A stretch of DNA of 48,033 bases from Gammaproteobacteria bacterium UBA1119 (GTDB lineage Bacteria > Pseudomonadota > Gammaproteobacteria > Pseudomonadales > Azotimanducaceae): assembly GCA_002313255.1 (NCBI GenBank), contig DCBA01000101.1:1-48033 (forward strand), written 5' to 3'. Positions 7,254 to 16,274 of the stretch are shown in pieces. A program made the position numbers and the translations under genes. Numbering within the stretch: the stretch's first letter is position 1; each line of letters begins with the position of its first letter. Under the pieces are notes generated by a model. It ran no database searches. It worked only from the letters and a program-made list of their open reading frames with translations, and was not told the DNA's origin.

Positions 7254-8810
7254 TCAGGGGCGTATCGGGAATTGAACGGGCCCCTTAAGTTCCTCCAACA
7301 CCGGCTGGATCCATTCCACCCATTCACATAAGGTCGGACGCGTTTCCCGCGGATCAATTAGTTCGTGCACCGCAAAAGATTCTGCACGCGGAAAGGGAGA
7401 CCTCGCGCTACGCAGCCGTTCTTCAATTTCGTGACGTTTGGCCTCCGGATCATCCGCACCGTCAATTTCACGATGATAAGCAACCGCAACACCTCCTTCG
7501 AGAGGAAGCGCACCAGATTCCACTGAGGGCCATGCGAGAACGTAAGCGTCTGGAGCGTAGTGGGCCGCCGTTGCAACTCCGAATCCTTTATGGACTTGAA
7601 TTACAGCCCAGGGAATCGTCGCTTGCACCGCGGCGGCAACCGCTGCCATACCGTAACGTATCGTACCCTTACGTTCGGCCTCCGGACCGATCATAAATCC
7701 AGGCTGATCGACAAAGTTCACTACGGGTACATGAAACGTATCGCAAAGTTCCACGAAGCGCCGATACTTCTGCGCCGCTTCTGCCGTCATCGCGCCAGCG
7801 TATACACGACAGTCATTTGCCAGAACGCCGACCGCCTGACCACTCAAACGCGCAAATCCCACAACTTGGCTATCGCCAAAATCTCGCCCGAGTTCGAAGA
7901 ATGAATTCTGGTCCAGAACCATGTTGACAACTTCCCGGATGTCGAAGGCCGCGTTCGAGTCGCGAGGCACCGCGTGTAAAAGTTCCTCTTCCATGCGCTG
8001 CGGATCATCGACACATTCCAACCGCGGTGTTCGCTCGTACACGCTACTCGGCAGATAACTCAGGAAACGACGACACTGGGCTAACGCGTCGTGCTCGTCC
8101 TCAGCGATATTGTCCACAAGACCACTCCGCGCATGCACTTTTGCCCCCCCAAGCTCGTCTTTCGTCATCGAAACTCCAAGCGCACGTTCCACCAGCTTAG
8201 GGCCGCCAATAAGTATCTGAGCCGTGTATCGAGTCATAACAGAAAAGTGAGAGGCTGCCATCCGTCCAGCAGGAAAACCTGCAACCGCGCCCCCTGCCAT
8301 AGACGCCACTGGTACCTGGCCCATCGCGTCCGCAATGATGCGAAATCGCGGTGGCGAGAACACCGGCTCACCCACCGTCCCGCCTCGACGTCCGCCACCA
8401 CCTTTGACGCTGCCGCCCCCACCCTCAAGCATTCGGACGAGCGGCACCTTGTATTGCACCGCGAGGTGCTCAGCATAAACGCTCTTTCGTAAACCAGCTG
8501 AGTTGGGCGATCCTCCTTTAAGAGTAAAGTCTTCTCCGCCCACCACGACACGCCGACCATCGACCTTGCCGAACCCGACGATGTAATTGGCAGGTACGAA
8601 CCCCGTGAGCTGATCATCGTCATCGTATTCAGGAATTGCCGTGGCTTTCCCGTGTTCCTGAAACGATCCGGGATCCAATAGCACATCGATCCGTTCGCGG
8701 ATCGTCAGCCGACCACGCGCGTGCTGCTTGGCAATGCCTTCTTTGCCGCCTTGGGTACGCGCGATACGACGTCGTCGGTTGAGCTCGTCAACCTCGTCTA
8801 GCCAACTCAC
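7254..8810 (-). CDS. Acyl-CoA carboxylase, carboxyltransferase (beta) subunit
   Basis: A 518-residue biotin-dependent carboxyltransferase of the propionyl/methylcrotonyl-CoA carboxylase class. Its opening H-A-R-G-R-L-T-I-R-E-R-I-D-V-L-L-D-P-G-S-F motif is typical; two crotonase-like halves follow. It moves the carboxyl group from carboxybiotin to an acyl-CoA. It starts at GTG 8810, overlapping the crotonase stop by four bases (GTGA). A glycine-rich stretch at about residues 127-140 matches the acyl-CoA binding loop. Substrate specificity cannot be read; the crotonase neighbour hints at a branched, unsaturated acyl-CoA rather than acetyl-CoA. Confidence 0.92.
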   Translation of the reverse strand: MSWLDEVDELNRRRRIARTQGGKEGIAKQHARGRLTIRERIDVLLDPGSFQEHGKATAIPEYDDDDQLTGFVPANYIVGFGKVDGRRVVVGGEDFTLKGGSPNSAGLRKSVYAEHLAVQYKVPLVRMLEGGGGSVKGGGGRRGGTVGEPVFSPPRFRIIADAMGQVPVASMAGGAVAGFPAGRMAASHFSVMTRYTAQILIGGPKLVERALGVSMTKDELGGAKVHARSGLVDNIAEDEHDALAQCRRFLSYLPSSVYERTPRLECVDDPQRMEEELLHAVPRDSNAAFDIREVVNMVLDQNSFFELGRDFGDSQVVGFARLSGQAVGVLANDCRVYAGAMTAEAAQKYRRFVELCDTFHVPVVNFVDQPGFMIGPEAERKGTIRYGMAAVAAAVQATIPWAVIQVHKGFGVATAAHYAPDAYVLAWPSVESGALPLEGGVAVAYHREIDGADDPEAKRHEIEERLRSARSPFPRAESFAVHELIDPRETRPTLCEWVEWIQPVLEELKGPVQFPIRP

Positions 8811-9619
8811 TGAGGATCCCTAAATACCGGAGTCCGCTTTTCGAAATTTGCGTATACCGCTTCGATTTGATTCTCGGAGCCTAAAAGATCCTTCTGCAGC
8901 GTCGCCTCGAGGGAAAGTCCGGTCTCGGCATCGCCGTGCCATGATTTCTCATAGAGGTGTTTGCTCGCTCGTACTGCGTGCGGATTCCTACCCGCAATCT
9001 CTGCTGCCAGAGCTTTCGCAGTTGCCAACGGATCTTCGGCAAGGTGCGAAACAAGTCCAATCCGCTCAGCTTCGACGGCGCTTACGATTCGACCGGTAAA
9101 CGTCAACTCCTTGGCTACATCGAGCCGGACAACATCACGCAAGGTTTGGGTAATGGACATGTCTGGAATAATTCCCCATTTGATCTCCATGACCGAAAAC
9201 TTTGCTTCTGGTGACGCAATACGAATATCCGCGCCGAGCGCAATTTGACAACCGCCACCGTAGGCGACCCCGTGTACGGCTGCGATGACCGGCATCGGTA
9301 ATGTTTTCCAAACATACGCTGGCCTCTGCGCATGGTTTTCAGGACGGTCGTCGCGCTGCAAGAGGCCACTTCCGACGTCGCCGCCCGATTCAGCTGCATC
9401 CGCCATGCCTTGAAAACTATCGAAATCTAAGCCCGCGCAAAACCCGGGGCCGTTCCCCGACAGCACGACGGCTCGGACGTCCATCGCCGACGCTAAGCTC
9501 TCGCCTGCCTCAATGATCGCCGTAAACATATCGCCCGAGAGCGCATTGTATTTCTCCGGCCGATTCAGCCTTACATCCGCAATCCCGCAATCAATATCAA
9601 TCGTGACTATGTCCGTCAT
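8807..9619 (-). CDS. Enoyl-CoA hydratase/isomerase family protein (crotonase)
   Basis: A 270-residue crotonase. Family signs are L-N-R-P-E-K-Y-N-A-L, the oxyanion segment G-x-G-x-x-F-C-A-G-L-D-F, and V-A-Y-G-G-G-C-Q-I-A-L-G-A-D. The position of the first catalytic Glu in hydratases holds Gln (G-G-G-C-Q), while the second Glu (M-E-I-K-W-G) is kept, so isomerase or another crotonase activity is possible. ATG 9619 is used because GGGAGGGAG lies just ahead; TTG 9634 would put that site inside the gene. It sits between the biotin carrier and carboxyltransferase genes, so it should hydrate the product of, or supply, the carboxylase. Confidence 0.88.
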   Translation of the reverse strand: MTDIVTIDIDCGIADVRLNRPEKYNALSGDMFTAIIEAGESLASAMDVRAVVLSGNGPGFCAGLDFDSFQGMADAAESGGDVGSGLLQRDDRPENHAQRPAYVWKTLPMPVIAAVHGVAYGGGCQIALGADIRIASPEAKFSVMEIKWGIIPDMSITQTLRDVVRLDVAKELTFTGRIVSAVEAERIGLVSHLAEDPLATAKALAAEIAGRNPHAVRASKHLYEKSWHGDAETGLSLEATLQKDLLGSENQIEAVYANFEKRTPVFRDPQ

Positions 9620-9735
9620 TGTCTCCCTCCCCAAAGCTCACTAAATAAGTGTGACACAAGCGATCCAAACATCCATACCGAACGAGCCGAGCGGTTCCCC
9701 CGTTAGGAATGCAAACAACTAAGGATTAGCAATAT

Positions 9736-9957
9736 TTAGTCTTCGATAAAGGCAACGACTTGATCTTCTTCCACAGAATCTTCCGGCTGTACCAACAGCT
9801 CGGTCACGGTACCCGCTTGAGGACTTTCCACGGGAATTTCCATTTTCATTGACTCGAGAATGACGAGGACATCCCCCTCGGTGACGCTATCGCCAACCGC
9901 GACCTCTACTTTCCAGACAGTCCCTGTCACTTCGCTTTCGACCGGATACCGAGCCAT
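9736..9957 (-). CDS. Biotin carboxyl carrier protein of acyl-CoA carboxylase
   Basis: A 73-residue biotinyl/lipoyl domain. The biotin-accepting lysine is Lys38 in E-S-M-K-M-E-I-P, with flanking G-T-V and V-G-D-S-V turns. It carries carboxybiotin from the carboxylase to the carboxyltransferase. ATG 9957 follows GGTGGAG by six bases; the longer TTG start at 9972 is unlikely. It is a stand-alone carrier, whereas many acyl-CoA carboxylases fuse it to the biotin carboxylase. A 116-base gap separates it from the crotonase gene; I see only weak promoter-like sequence there. Confidence 0.93.
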   Translation of the reverse strand: MARYPVESEVTGTVWKVEVAVGDSVTEGDVLVILESMKMEIPVESPQAGTVTELLVQPEDSVEEDQVVAFIED

Positions 9958-9980
9958 GTTGATCTCCACCAAACAGGCGT

Positions 9981-11303
9981 TTATAGCAGATCGCCAAGGA
10001 AGGCGGTATCAAGCTTCGCCTCGATAAAACGAGCACTCTCCAGAATGCGACATAGGAGAGTGGCGTTGGTTTTGACGCCTTTCACTTCCATCGCTCGGAG
10101 GGCGATTAACGTACGGCCGATGGCTGCTTCCCGAGTCGCCCCCTTGCCGATCACCTTCGCTAACAATGGATCGTAGTATGGGGTCACGGTATTCCCCTCC
10201 CGATAACTCGCTTCGATGCGAACACCCGCCATGTCTGGAACTCTGAAAACGCTTAAGTGCCCGGGGCACGGCAACATGCTTTCAGGATCTTCCGCGTAAA
10301 GCCTCGCTTCGAGCGCGTGTCCGTCAATCCCGGGTCGCTCAGGTAGAAGAGTCGAAAGTCGATCCCCCGAAGCAATTCGTATTTGCAGATCGACTAGGTC
10401 CAACCCCGTGACTTCCTCAGTCACGCCGTGTTCGACCTGCAATCTGGTGTTCATTTCTAGAAAACCAAAGCGGCCGCGGTCGTATAGCGTTTCCACCGTG
10501 CCCAAACTGTCGTAGCCGACCAACGCCTCCACAGCCCGTGAAGACAACTCGTCAATGTCGGACCGCGCTATCGCCGGTGCGGGGGATTCTTCGATGAGCT
10601 TCTGATGTCGCCGCTGGACCGAACAATCCCGCTCGTACAGGGCCAGCAACGTTTCGCCATCGCCAATCAGTTGCACTTCGACATGTCGCGAACCCTGAAG
10701 AAACTTTTCGAGAAATACCGTCGATTGACCGAACGTCCGCTCGGCTAAACTGGTTGCCGCTGCGTACGCTGCCGTTAAAGATTCGGGGTCCTCGGCAACG
10801 ATCATACCAATACCGCCTCCACCGGCCGTGGGTTTGAGCATCACCGGGTATCCAATCGTTGCTGCAGCATTCGTCAGCATCGTCTGGTCACGAATTACTT
10901 CGCTCCCGGCATGCACCGGAAAGCCGTTTTCTTGCATCCATTGCCGGGCTTGCGTTTTCTCCCCCATGCGTTCTAACCAGCTCGCAGCAGGGCCTATGAA
11001 CTTCATGCCTGCCGCCTCAATGGACCGCGCAAAATCAGGGTTTTCTGCTAGAAAGCCGTATCCAGGATGCACGGCATCGGCTTTGGCCCGTCGTGCAGCC
11101 GCAAGGATATTTTCTCCATTCAAGTACGTATCAACGGGTCGGTACCCGGGCAGACGCTCGGCGCGCGACGCCTCCTCGACATGCGGTAATCCTGCATCAA
11201 TATCCGAGTAGACGGCTATGCTTTCGCAATCAAGGGCGTTACATGCGCGGATAATACGCCGCGCGACCGCACCTCGATTAGCCACCAAGACGCGCTCAAA
11301 CAT
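9981..11303 (-). CDS. Biotin carboxylase subunit of acyl-CoA carboxylase
   Basis: A 440-residue biotin carboxylase; it forms carboxybiotin from ATP and bicarbonate. The N-terminal M-F-E-R-V-L-V-A-N-R-G, H-P-G-Y-G-F-L-A-E-N, the ATP-grasp glycine loop K-P-T-A-G-G-G-G-I-G-M, and E-M-N-T-R-L-Q-V-E-H are all present. ATG 11303 is the family start; an upstream in-frame start at 11438 would run over the 114-residue gene and is rejected. The start overlaps that small gene by eight bases. The protein ends after the carboxylase C-domain, matching a three-gene carboxylase with a separate carrier. Confidence 0.92.
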   Translation of the reverse strand: MFERVLVANRGAVARRIIRACNALDCESIAVYSDIDAGLPHVEEASRAERLPGYRPVDTYLNGENILAAARRAKADAVHPGYGFLAENPDFARSIEAAGMKFIGPAASWLERMGEKTQARQWMQENGFPVHAGSEVIRDQTMLTNAAATIGYPVMLKPTAGGGGIGMIVAEDPESLTAAYAAATSLAERTFGQSTVFLEKFLQGSRHVEVQLIGDGETLLALYERDCSVQRRHQKLIEESPAPAIARSDIDELSSRAVEALVGYDSLGTVETLYDRGRFGFLEMNTRLQVEHGVTEEVTGLDLVDLQIRIASGDRLSTLLPERPGIDGHALEARLYAEDPESMLPCPGHLSVFRVPDMAGVRIEASYREGNTVTPYYDPLLAKVIGKGATREAAIGRTLIALRAMEVKGVKTNATLLCRILESARFIEAKLDTAFLGDLL

Positions 11304-11640
11304 TTGCCAGTCGCTCCACGTATGCCGCGTAGTTGCACCAAATTTCGCTAAATCGTCCGACCCCATGGATCGTCGTAGCCGACGTACGACGACCTGCGAT
11401 GACGGCTCGATCGACGGAATCGCTAATCTCCAGCGCAACGTCGCTTAAATCGTTGATCACGAACATATCTGCACGGGTGTCGCCCAAGTGGCCCCTCGGG
11501 GGAGGCATTGGTTTCTGGGCAAGCTCAGCAAGAAGCCGCTCTCGCAAGCCAGCGTCGAGCAGTTCAGCCGTCTGCTCAATCATCCATCGAGATACGACGT
11601 CGGGTTGCTCGCATCGCTGTTTATAGACTTCCCACCGCAT
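11296..11640 (-). CDS. Conserved-looking 114-residue protein, family not recognised
   Basis: This 114-residue protein lies three bases after purC and overlaps the biotin carboxylase start by eight bases, so it is translated as part of the operon. It is soluble-looking, with a helical, charged first half (E-Q-T-A-E-L-L-D-A-G-L-R-E-R), then P-M-P-P-P-R-G-H and a D-x-S-D-V-A-L-E-I-S-D-S-V-D-R helix. There are two cysteines and no metal motif. Position suggests an accessory carboxylase subunit, comparable in context (not sequence) to small epsilon subunits of actinobacterial enzymes. That is inference only. Confidence 0.65.
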   Translation of the reverse strand: MRWEVYKQRCEQPDVVSRWMIEQTAELLDAGLRERLLAELAQKPMPPPRGHLGDTRADMFVINDLSDVALEISDSVDRAVIAGRRTSATTIHGVGRFSEIWCNYAAYVERLANV

Positions 11641-11643
11641 GGG

Positions 11644-12570
11644 TCAGAGAACGAGATCTTCTCCGGTCAGCCGAGCGTATGCTTCCAGGTATTTCGCCAA
11701 TGTGTCATCGATTACGTTTGCTGGTAACGCTGGTCCCGGAGGCATTTTGTCCCACACTCCAGCCGTCACAAGTTCCTCTAAGTAATTACGCACAAATTGT
11801 TTGTCAAAGCTTGGTTGTTCGGAACCCGGCTCCCACAAATCTGCCGGCCAAAACCGCGAGCTGTCGGGGGTGAATATTTCGTCGATCAGTATTGGGATAG
11901 TGGCGCCCGGCGGAACTCCAAATTCAAACTTTGTATCGGCCAAAATAATCCCACGCTCAAAAGCATAATCCCGCGCATCTCGATACAACGAAAGTGTCGT
12001 TTCTTGAAGCCACTCCATGGTTTTGACACCGACAATCCCGATCCCTTGTTCAAAACTAATGTTTTCGTCGTGCAGACCGGCTTCGGCTTTCGTGGACGGC
12101 GTAAACAAAGGTTCGTCCAAGCGATCGCTGTTCACCAAACCTTCCGGTAATTCAATCCCGCACACGCGACCCGTGGTTTGGTAGTCCTTCCATCCACTGC
12201 CTGTTATATAACCCCTTGCAATACATTCAATCGGTACAACTTCCGTCGCCCGACAAAGCATTATTCGGCCGCTAAGAAGCTCTTTCTTTTTGTCGCTTAT
12301 ACCAGCTACGTCTTCTACGGCTGTCGAGACAAGGTGATGATCCATCCTGTCACCGAAGTAATCGAACCAAAATCGGGAAATTTGCGTCAAAACGATACCC
12401 TTGCCTGGCAGCCCATTGGCCATCACCACGTCAAAGGCGCTGGTCCGATCCGTGGCGACAATCAATAGTCCGGGATCGCCATCGGGAAGCACCACGTCGT
12501 ATAAATCCCGGACTTTTCCGCTTCTTTTGTTAGGCAAATCGAGATCGGTCTGCATGACTAACTGCGCCAT
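11644..12570 (-). CDS. purC: Phosphoribosylaminoimidazole-succinocarboxamide synthase
   Basis: SAICAR synthase of purine synthesis, 308 residues, the longer form seen in yeast and many bacteria. It joins CAIR and aspartate with ATP. Diagnostic segments are K-R-S-G-K-V-R-D-L-Y-D, A-T-D-R-T-S-A-F-D-V, C-I-A-R-G-Y-I-T-G-S-G-W, and I-L-A-D-T-K-F-E-F-G; the last helps bind substrate. ATG 12570 starts nine bases after the SDR stop. It is the only nucleotide-synthesis gene in the run and sits between an SDR and the acyl-CoA carboxylase genes. Confidence 0.95.
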   Translation of the reverse strand: MAQLVMQTDLDLPNKRSGKVRDLYDVVLPDGDPGLLIVATDRTSAFDVVMANGLPGKGIVLTQISRFWFDYFGDRMDHHLVSTAVEDVAGISDKKKELLSGRIMLCRATEVVPIECIARGYITGSGWKDYQTTGRVCGIELPEGLVNSDRLDEPLFTPSTKAEAGLHDENISFEQGIGIVGVKTMEWLQETTLSLYRDARDYAFERGIILADTKFEFGVPPGATIPILIDEIFTPDSSRFWPADLWEPGSEQPSFDKQFVRNYLEELVTAGVWDKMPPGPALPANVIDDTLAKYLEAYARLTGEDLVL

Positions 12571-12579
12571 GTATGTTCC

Positions 12580-13341
12580 CTACGCGCTGTTGCCGCCATC
12601 AGCGGCATACACGGAACCCGTAATCCAACCCGCGTCGTCACTTGCTAGGAATAGCATGACCCGGGCGATGTCAATTGGCTCGGCATACCGTCCCATGGGG
12701 ATCCGTTCGACAATACGGTCATGAACCGCAGTGCCCGCTCCTGGGGCAATGCCTTCCTCGAGGCTACGCATCATTCGGGTCTCAACGGGTGATGGATTGA
12801 CCGTGTTGACTCGGATGTTCATCGCTGCGTACTCCTTCGCTACAGACCGCATCAGGCCAATCACCGCGTGTTTGCTGGTGGAATACGGCGCAACATTCGG
12901 CCCGCCGGATAATCCAGCGACGCTCGAAGTGATGACGACGCTACCACCGCCGCTCCGCATCATGGCCGGGATTACAGACTTTAATCCCAACCAGACCCCT
13001 TTCACATTAACCGCCATCACTCGGTCAAAGGTCGCTTCGTCGTATTCAAGCGTAGGTTTCACCGCACCCTCGATGCCGGCGTTGGCTAACAAGATATCGA
13101 CTGCTCCGTATCGTTGCTCCGCAACCGCGATCATTTGATCGTTGTCGGCTGCGTTCGTTACATCTGCAACGCAATAACTGACTTGATTGCTCCCTATATC
13201 GTCGATGGCCGCCGCGAGTGCCTCCTCACTCAAGTCTGTGATAAGCACATTGGCCCCTTCCTCGGCGAAAAGCCGTGCAGCAGCTCTCCCGATACCTCCC
13301 GCACCGCCGGTGATCACCGCGGTCTTGTCCGCAAGTCTCAT
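12580..13341 (-). CDS. Short-chain dehydrogenase/reductase
   Basis: A 253-residue classical SDR. It has the nucleotide-binding T-G-G-A-G-G-I-G near residues 11-18, A-N-A-G in the central strand and the catalytic Y-S-T-S-K, with S-S-V as the catalytic serine segment. An acidic residue ends the second strand (I-T-D-L-S), so NAD is the likely cofactor. ATG 13341 is preceded by GAGGA eight bases upstream; the TTG/other start at 13371 adds a basic leader and is rejected. It is 33 bases from the PLP enzyme gene and nine from purC, in one run. Oxidation of a hydroxyacyl or alcohol is likely but unspecified. Confidence 0.88.
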   Translation of the reverse strand: MRLADKTAVITGGAGGIGRAAARLFAEEGANVLITDLSEEALAAAIDDIGSNQVSYCVADVTNAADNDQMIAVAEQRYGAVDILLANAGIEGAVKPTLEYDEATFDRVMAVNVKGVWLGLKSVIPAMMRSGGGSVVITSSVAGLSGGPNVAPYSTSKHAVIGLMRSVAKEYAAMNIRVNTVNPSPVETRMMRSLEEGIAPGAGTAVHDRIVERIPMGRYAEPIDIARVMLFLASDDAGWITGSVYAADGGNSA

Positions 13342-13374
13342 CGTGCCATCCTCGCGCCGTCTGTTGTGCAAACC

Positions 13375-14601
13375 CTAGCTTTCAAGGGCCGCACTGAAAT
13401 CTTCAACCAAATCGTCGACCTCTTCGATCCCTACAGAAATTCGGATAAGCGACTCTGCAATGCCCATTTCTGCCCGCCGAGCCGGCCCCATCTCGTGATA
13501 AATTGTCTGAGACACCGGTATCGCAAGTGTCCGATTGTCACCCAGATTACTCGACTTAATCACCACATTGAGCCGATTCAAGAAATCAAACGGTTCCATT
13601 TCCTGACTCAATTCGAACGAAAACAACGCCCCTGGTTTTCTGAAAAGTTGGGCACTCCGCTGAAATTGGGGATGCTGGCTTAAACCAGGGTAGTACACCT
13701 GCGAAACCCTACCGTGGGAATCCAAGAATTCGGCCAGCGTTTGGGCGCTGGCACACTGTCTTTCCAATCTCAGCGCCAACGTCTCCGCACCGATACTAAT
13801 GTGATGCGCGGCTTCAGCGCCCAGAGCCGCCCCAAAATCCCGGAGACCTTTTTTTCGGATTTGGGTCATACCCCAATTCGCTGAGTCACCTTTCTTATAG
13901 GCTTCTTCGATGTGTGCATAGGACGCCCAATCGAATTGTCCAGTGTCAGTGATCGCACCACCCAACGCGTTGCCATGCCCGCAGATATATTTGGTTAGGC
14001 TGTTGACAACAAGGCTCGCATCAGCATCGATGGGCTGAAAAAGGTAGGGAGAGGTCATGGTGTTATCGACGATGTAAACGATCCCGTGGGCGCGACAAAG
14101 TGCGCCAATCGCTTCAAGGTCACTGACTTGAGTACGTGGATTGGCGATGGTTTCAACAAAAACCATCCTGGTGCGTTCGGTCAACGCTGCCTCAACCGCT
14201 TTCACGTCCGTGGCATCAACAAAAGCGACGTCGATTCCGTGAAGGTCAAAGCTGCCAAAAAGGCTGTTGGTGTTACCAAACAAAAATGAGCTCGACACGA
14301 AATGATCGCCGGCGCGCATCAACGCGAACAGCATCGTTCCTATGGCCGCCATTCCCGTCGAAAAACAAATGGTCTGGTGACCCCTTTCCATCAACGAAAT
14401 CTGCGTCTCGAGCGCGCTCACGGTCGGGTTGACCTGACGGCCATAGGAGTAACCTGAGCTATTACCTTGAAATACGTCCGCGAGATCCTGAACGTCATCG
14501 TATCCATACGCGACCGTCGCGTGGATGGGTTTGTGAATTGATCCGTGTTCCACCGGACTTGAGCGGTCCGAGTGCACAGTTCGCGTCGTAAAACCGACCA
14601 T
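13375..14601 (-). CDS. Cystathionine gamma-synthase family PLP enzyme
   Basis: A 408-residue enzyme of the Cys/Met-metabolism gamma family. The PLP lysine is Lys204 in S-L-T-K-Y-I-C-G-H-G; Y-S-Y-G-R-Q-V-N-P-T supplies the phosphate-binding Tyr/Arg loop, and V-D-N-T-M-T-S-P-Y is the PLP-ring segment. Members use O-acyl-homoserine or cystathionine. Which reaction it performs cannot be decided; it is distinct from the second family member at 25328-26632. It heads the co-directional run that includes SDR, purC and the carboxylase. I found no MetR-type TGAA-N5-TTCA box just upstream. Confidence 0.87.
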   Translation of the reverse strand: MVGFTTRTVHSDRSSPVEHGSIHKPIHATVAYGYDDVQDLADVFQGNSSGYSYGRQVNPTVSALETQISLMERGHQTICFSTGMAAIGTMLFALMRAGDHFVSSSFLFGNTNSLFGSFDLHGIDVAFVDATDVKAVEAALTERTRMVFVETIANPRTQVSDLEAIGALCRAHGIVYIVDNTMTSPYLFQPIDADASLVVNSLTKYICGHGNALGGAITDTGQFDWASYAHIEEAYKKGDSANWGMTQIRKKGLRDFGAALGAEAAHHISIGAETLALRLERQCASAQTLAEFLDSHGRVSQVYYPGLSQHPQFQRSAQLFRKPGALFSFELSQEMEPFDFLNRLNVVIKSSNLGDNRTLAIPVSQTIYHEMGPARRAEMGIAESLIRISVGIEEVDDLVEDFSAALES

Positions 14602-14686
14602 GCCCTGTAATCCGAATTGGGCTGGCGACTATATCAGATCGTAATCGCTGTCGATGGCAACGGTTCGATTGTCGCAGGGCGCTAGT

Positions 14687-15265
14687 TCAATCCGCTGATT
14701 TTGTAGTTTCCACAAACGGCAGCGCCCATAAATCAAACACACGAGAAAGCGCCGAGATGGCCAAGACATGGCGCAACGATCCATCGACAATCGCCGACCG
14801 GACCTGATCGATCGTATACAGATGCACCGCGATCGCTTCACCCTGACCAAGATCCTGCGAATCGTTCTTGGTCACACCCTCCGCAAGAAAGTGGTGACAC
14901 AAATGCGAATGAATCGCCGGATTAGGTTGTACAGCACCTAATGACTTCCATCGGCCACCGCTGTACCCGGTTTCCTCTTTGAGTTCTCGTTGTGCCGCTT
15001 GGAGCGGCGTTTCTCCAGCATCAACCATCCCGCCAGGCGTCTCAAGCGTGCACGAACCAGTGCCAAAACGATACTGCTCGACCATGACCGACTGACCATC
15101 CTCGGTGAGAGCAACCACGTTGATCCAGTCCACCGATTCGAGCACAAGCCGTTTTAGAATTCGGTCTTCGGTCGGATGTTTTAGCCAATCGAAACGGACA
15201 TTCAGGATGCCGAGTTCGGGCCCCGGTTCCGAACGTACCTTCTGCCACTCAAGTTGATCGTCCAT
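14687..15265 (-). CDS. Nudix hydrolase (ADP-ribose pyrophosphatase-like)
   Basis: A 192-residue Nudix enzyme. The box reads G-G-M-V-D-A-G-E-T then R-E-L-K-E-E-T-G-Y, with all metal-binding glutamates. The preceding V-V-A-L-T and V-E-Q-Y-R-F-G-T segments and E-T-P-G-G resemble ADP-sugar/ADP-ribose pyrophosphatases. ATG 15265 has GGAG seven bases upstream; an earlier start at 15361 adds an unconserved leader. It precedes the PLP gene by 85 bases on the same strand. Substrate is inferred from family only. Confidence 0.85.
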   Translation of the reverse strand: MDDQLEWQKVRSEPGPELGILNVRFDWLKHPTEDRILKRLVLESVDWINVVALTEDGQSVMVEQYRFGTGSCTLETPGGMVDAGETPLQAAQRELKEETGYSGGRWKSLGAVQPNPAIHSHLCHHFLAEGVTKNDSQDLGQGEAIAVHLYTIDQVRSAIVDGSLRHVLAISALSRVFDLWALPFVETTKSAD

Positions 15266-15439
15266 CAAATTTCTCCGCCCGACTTGCAACATACTCCAAC
15301 GAAATGGTTCAGCGTGCCAAGACCCCATCACGACGATTGGCAGCAACAGTCTCGGCGTCATTCACCCGTTCGTATTTCTACGGATCATTCGCCATTTCAG
15401 AACCCATAGCTGTTGATTACTTCCCTTTCGCCGACGAAC

Positions 15440-16189
15440 TTATTCGTTTTGAAGAAGCTGCATTCCTTGCCGATGTAATTCCGGGGTCACCGTGTCGAGG
15501 TGGCGTCCTTCCTGCACCGAATCCACCAATGCCTCCACTGAGCTGAAATCGGCCACTGAATTCAGGGTGGTTAGCGTCGGGTAAATCATTTGCCAGTCTC
15601 CCCTCTCATGCCGCTGCAATGCTGCTGTAGGAGAAATCCACTCCCCGGATACCGTCTCTCGATCGTCACCCACCGCTTGTTGCCCCTGTGGCATCGCCGC
15701 CAGAAAAAAACGTGTGTCAAAGCGGGCGGGCGCGGTTTCCGGCGTAATCCAGTGACTGAAGTAATGCACTCGATCCGTCGCTAACTCTAGTCCCTCACTG
15801 CTAATGATAGTGGCAAAGTCTATCTCGCCCACGAGAAGGCGTTCGCGTAACGTTCGATAGTGGCTTCGTTCCGCGTCATCACAAAAATCAAAATCCTCGC
15901 CATGTCGTCGAGCGAGAAGCACACCACTTTCCTCAAAACACTCTCGAATGACCGTAACCCAATAGCGAATCGCGTTGTCCTTCAACCCCAACGTTCTCGA
16001 AGCCAGCTGGTCATTCAGACCAAAGCAGGCCGCTTCAAGATCCGCATCTTCTTTGTCCACTTTTCCGCCCGGAAACACGTGCAGATCCGGGAACACACCG
16101 CGTCCCGGTCGTTGCAGCATAAACAATTCAGGTCCTCTCTCGGCGGGTCGAACGATGAGAACCGTAGCCGCTTTACGGACGTCGACCAC
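15440..16189 (-). CDS. Nudix hydrolase (NUDT19/RppH-like long form)
   Basis: A 249-residue Nudix protein. The box is interrupted: F-P-G-G-K-V-D-K-E-D lies at about residue 39 and the R-E-C-F-E-E-S-G-V half about 40 residues later, as in the NUDT19-like acyl-CoA diphosphatases. It starts at GTG 16189 without a clear ribosome site. F-x-x-R-P-G-R-G-V-F-P precedes the box. CoA or acyl-CoA hydrolysis is plausible given the acyl-CoA context, but not shown. About 170 bases separate it from the next Nudix gene; nothing recognised there. Confidence 0.8.
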   Translation of the reverse strand: MVDVRKAATVLIVRPAERGPELFMLQRPGRGVFPDLHVFPGGKVDKEDADLEAACFGLNDQLASRTLGLKDNAIRYWVTVIRECFEESGVLLARRHGEDFDFCDDAERSHYRTLRERLLVGEIDFATIISSEGLELATDRVHYFSHWITPETAPARFDTRFFLAAMPQGQQAVGDDRETVSGEWISPTAALQRHERGDWQMIYPTLTTLNSVADFSSVEALVDSVQEGRHLDTVTPELHRQGMQLLQNE

Positions 16190-16274
16190 TTATGCCCGGC
16201 GCTCGTGCGTCAATCCAACTACTACTACGGTGCATCACGTCAGAGAAATTTCCTTCACTAGTTTCGCGACCCAA

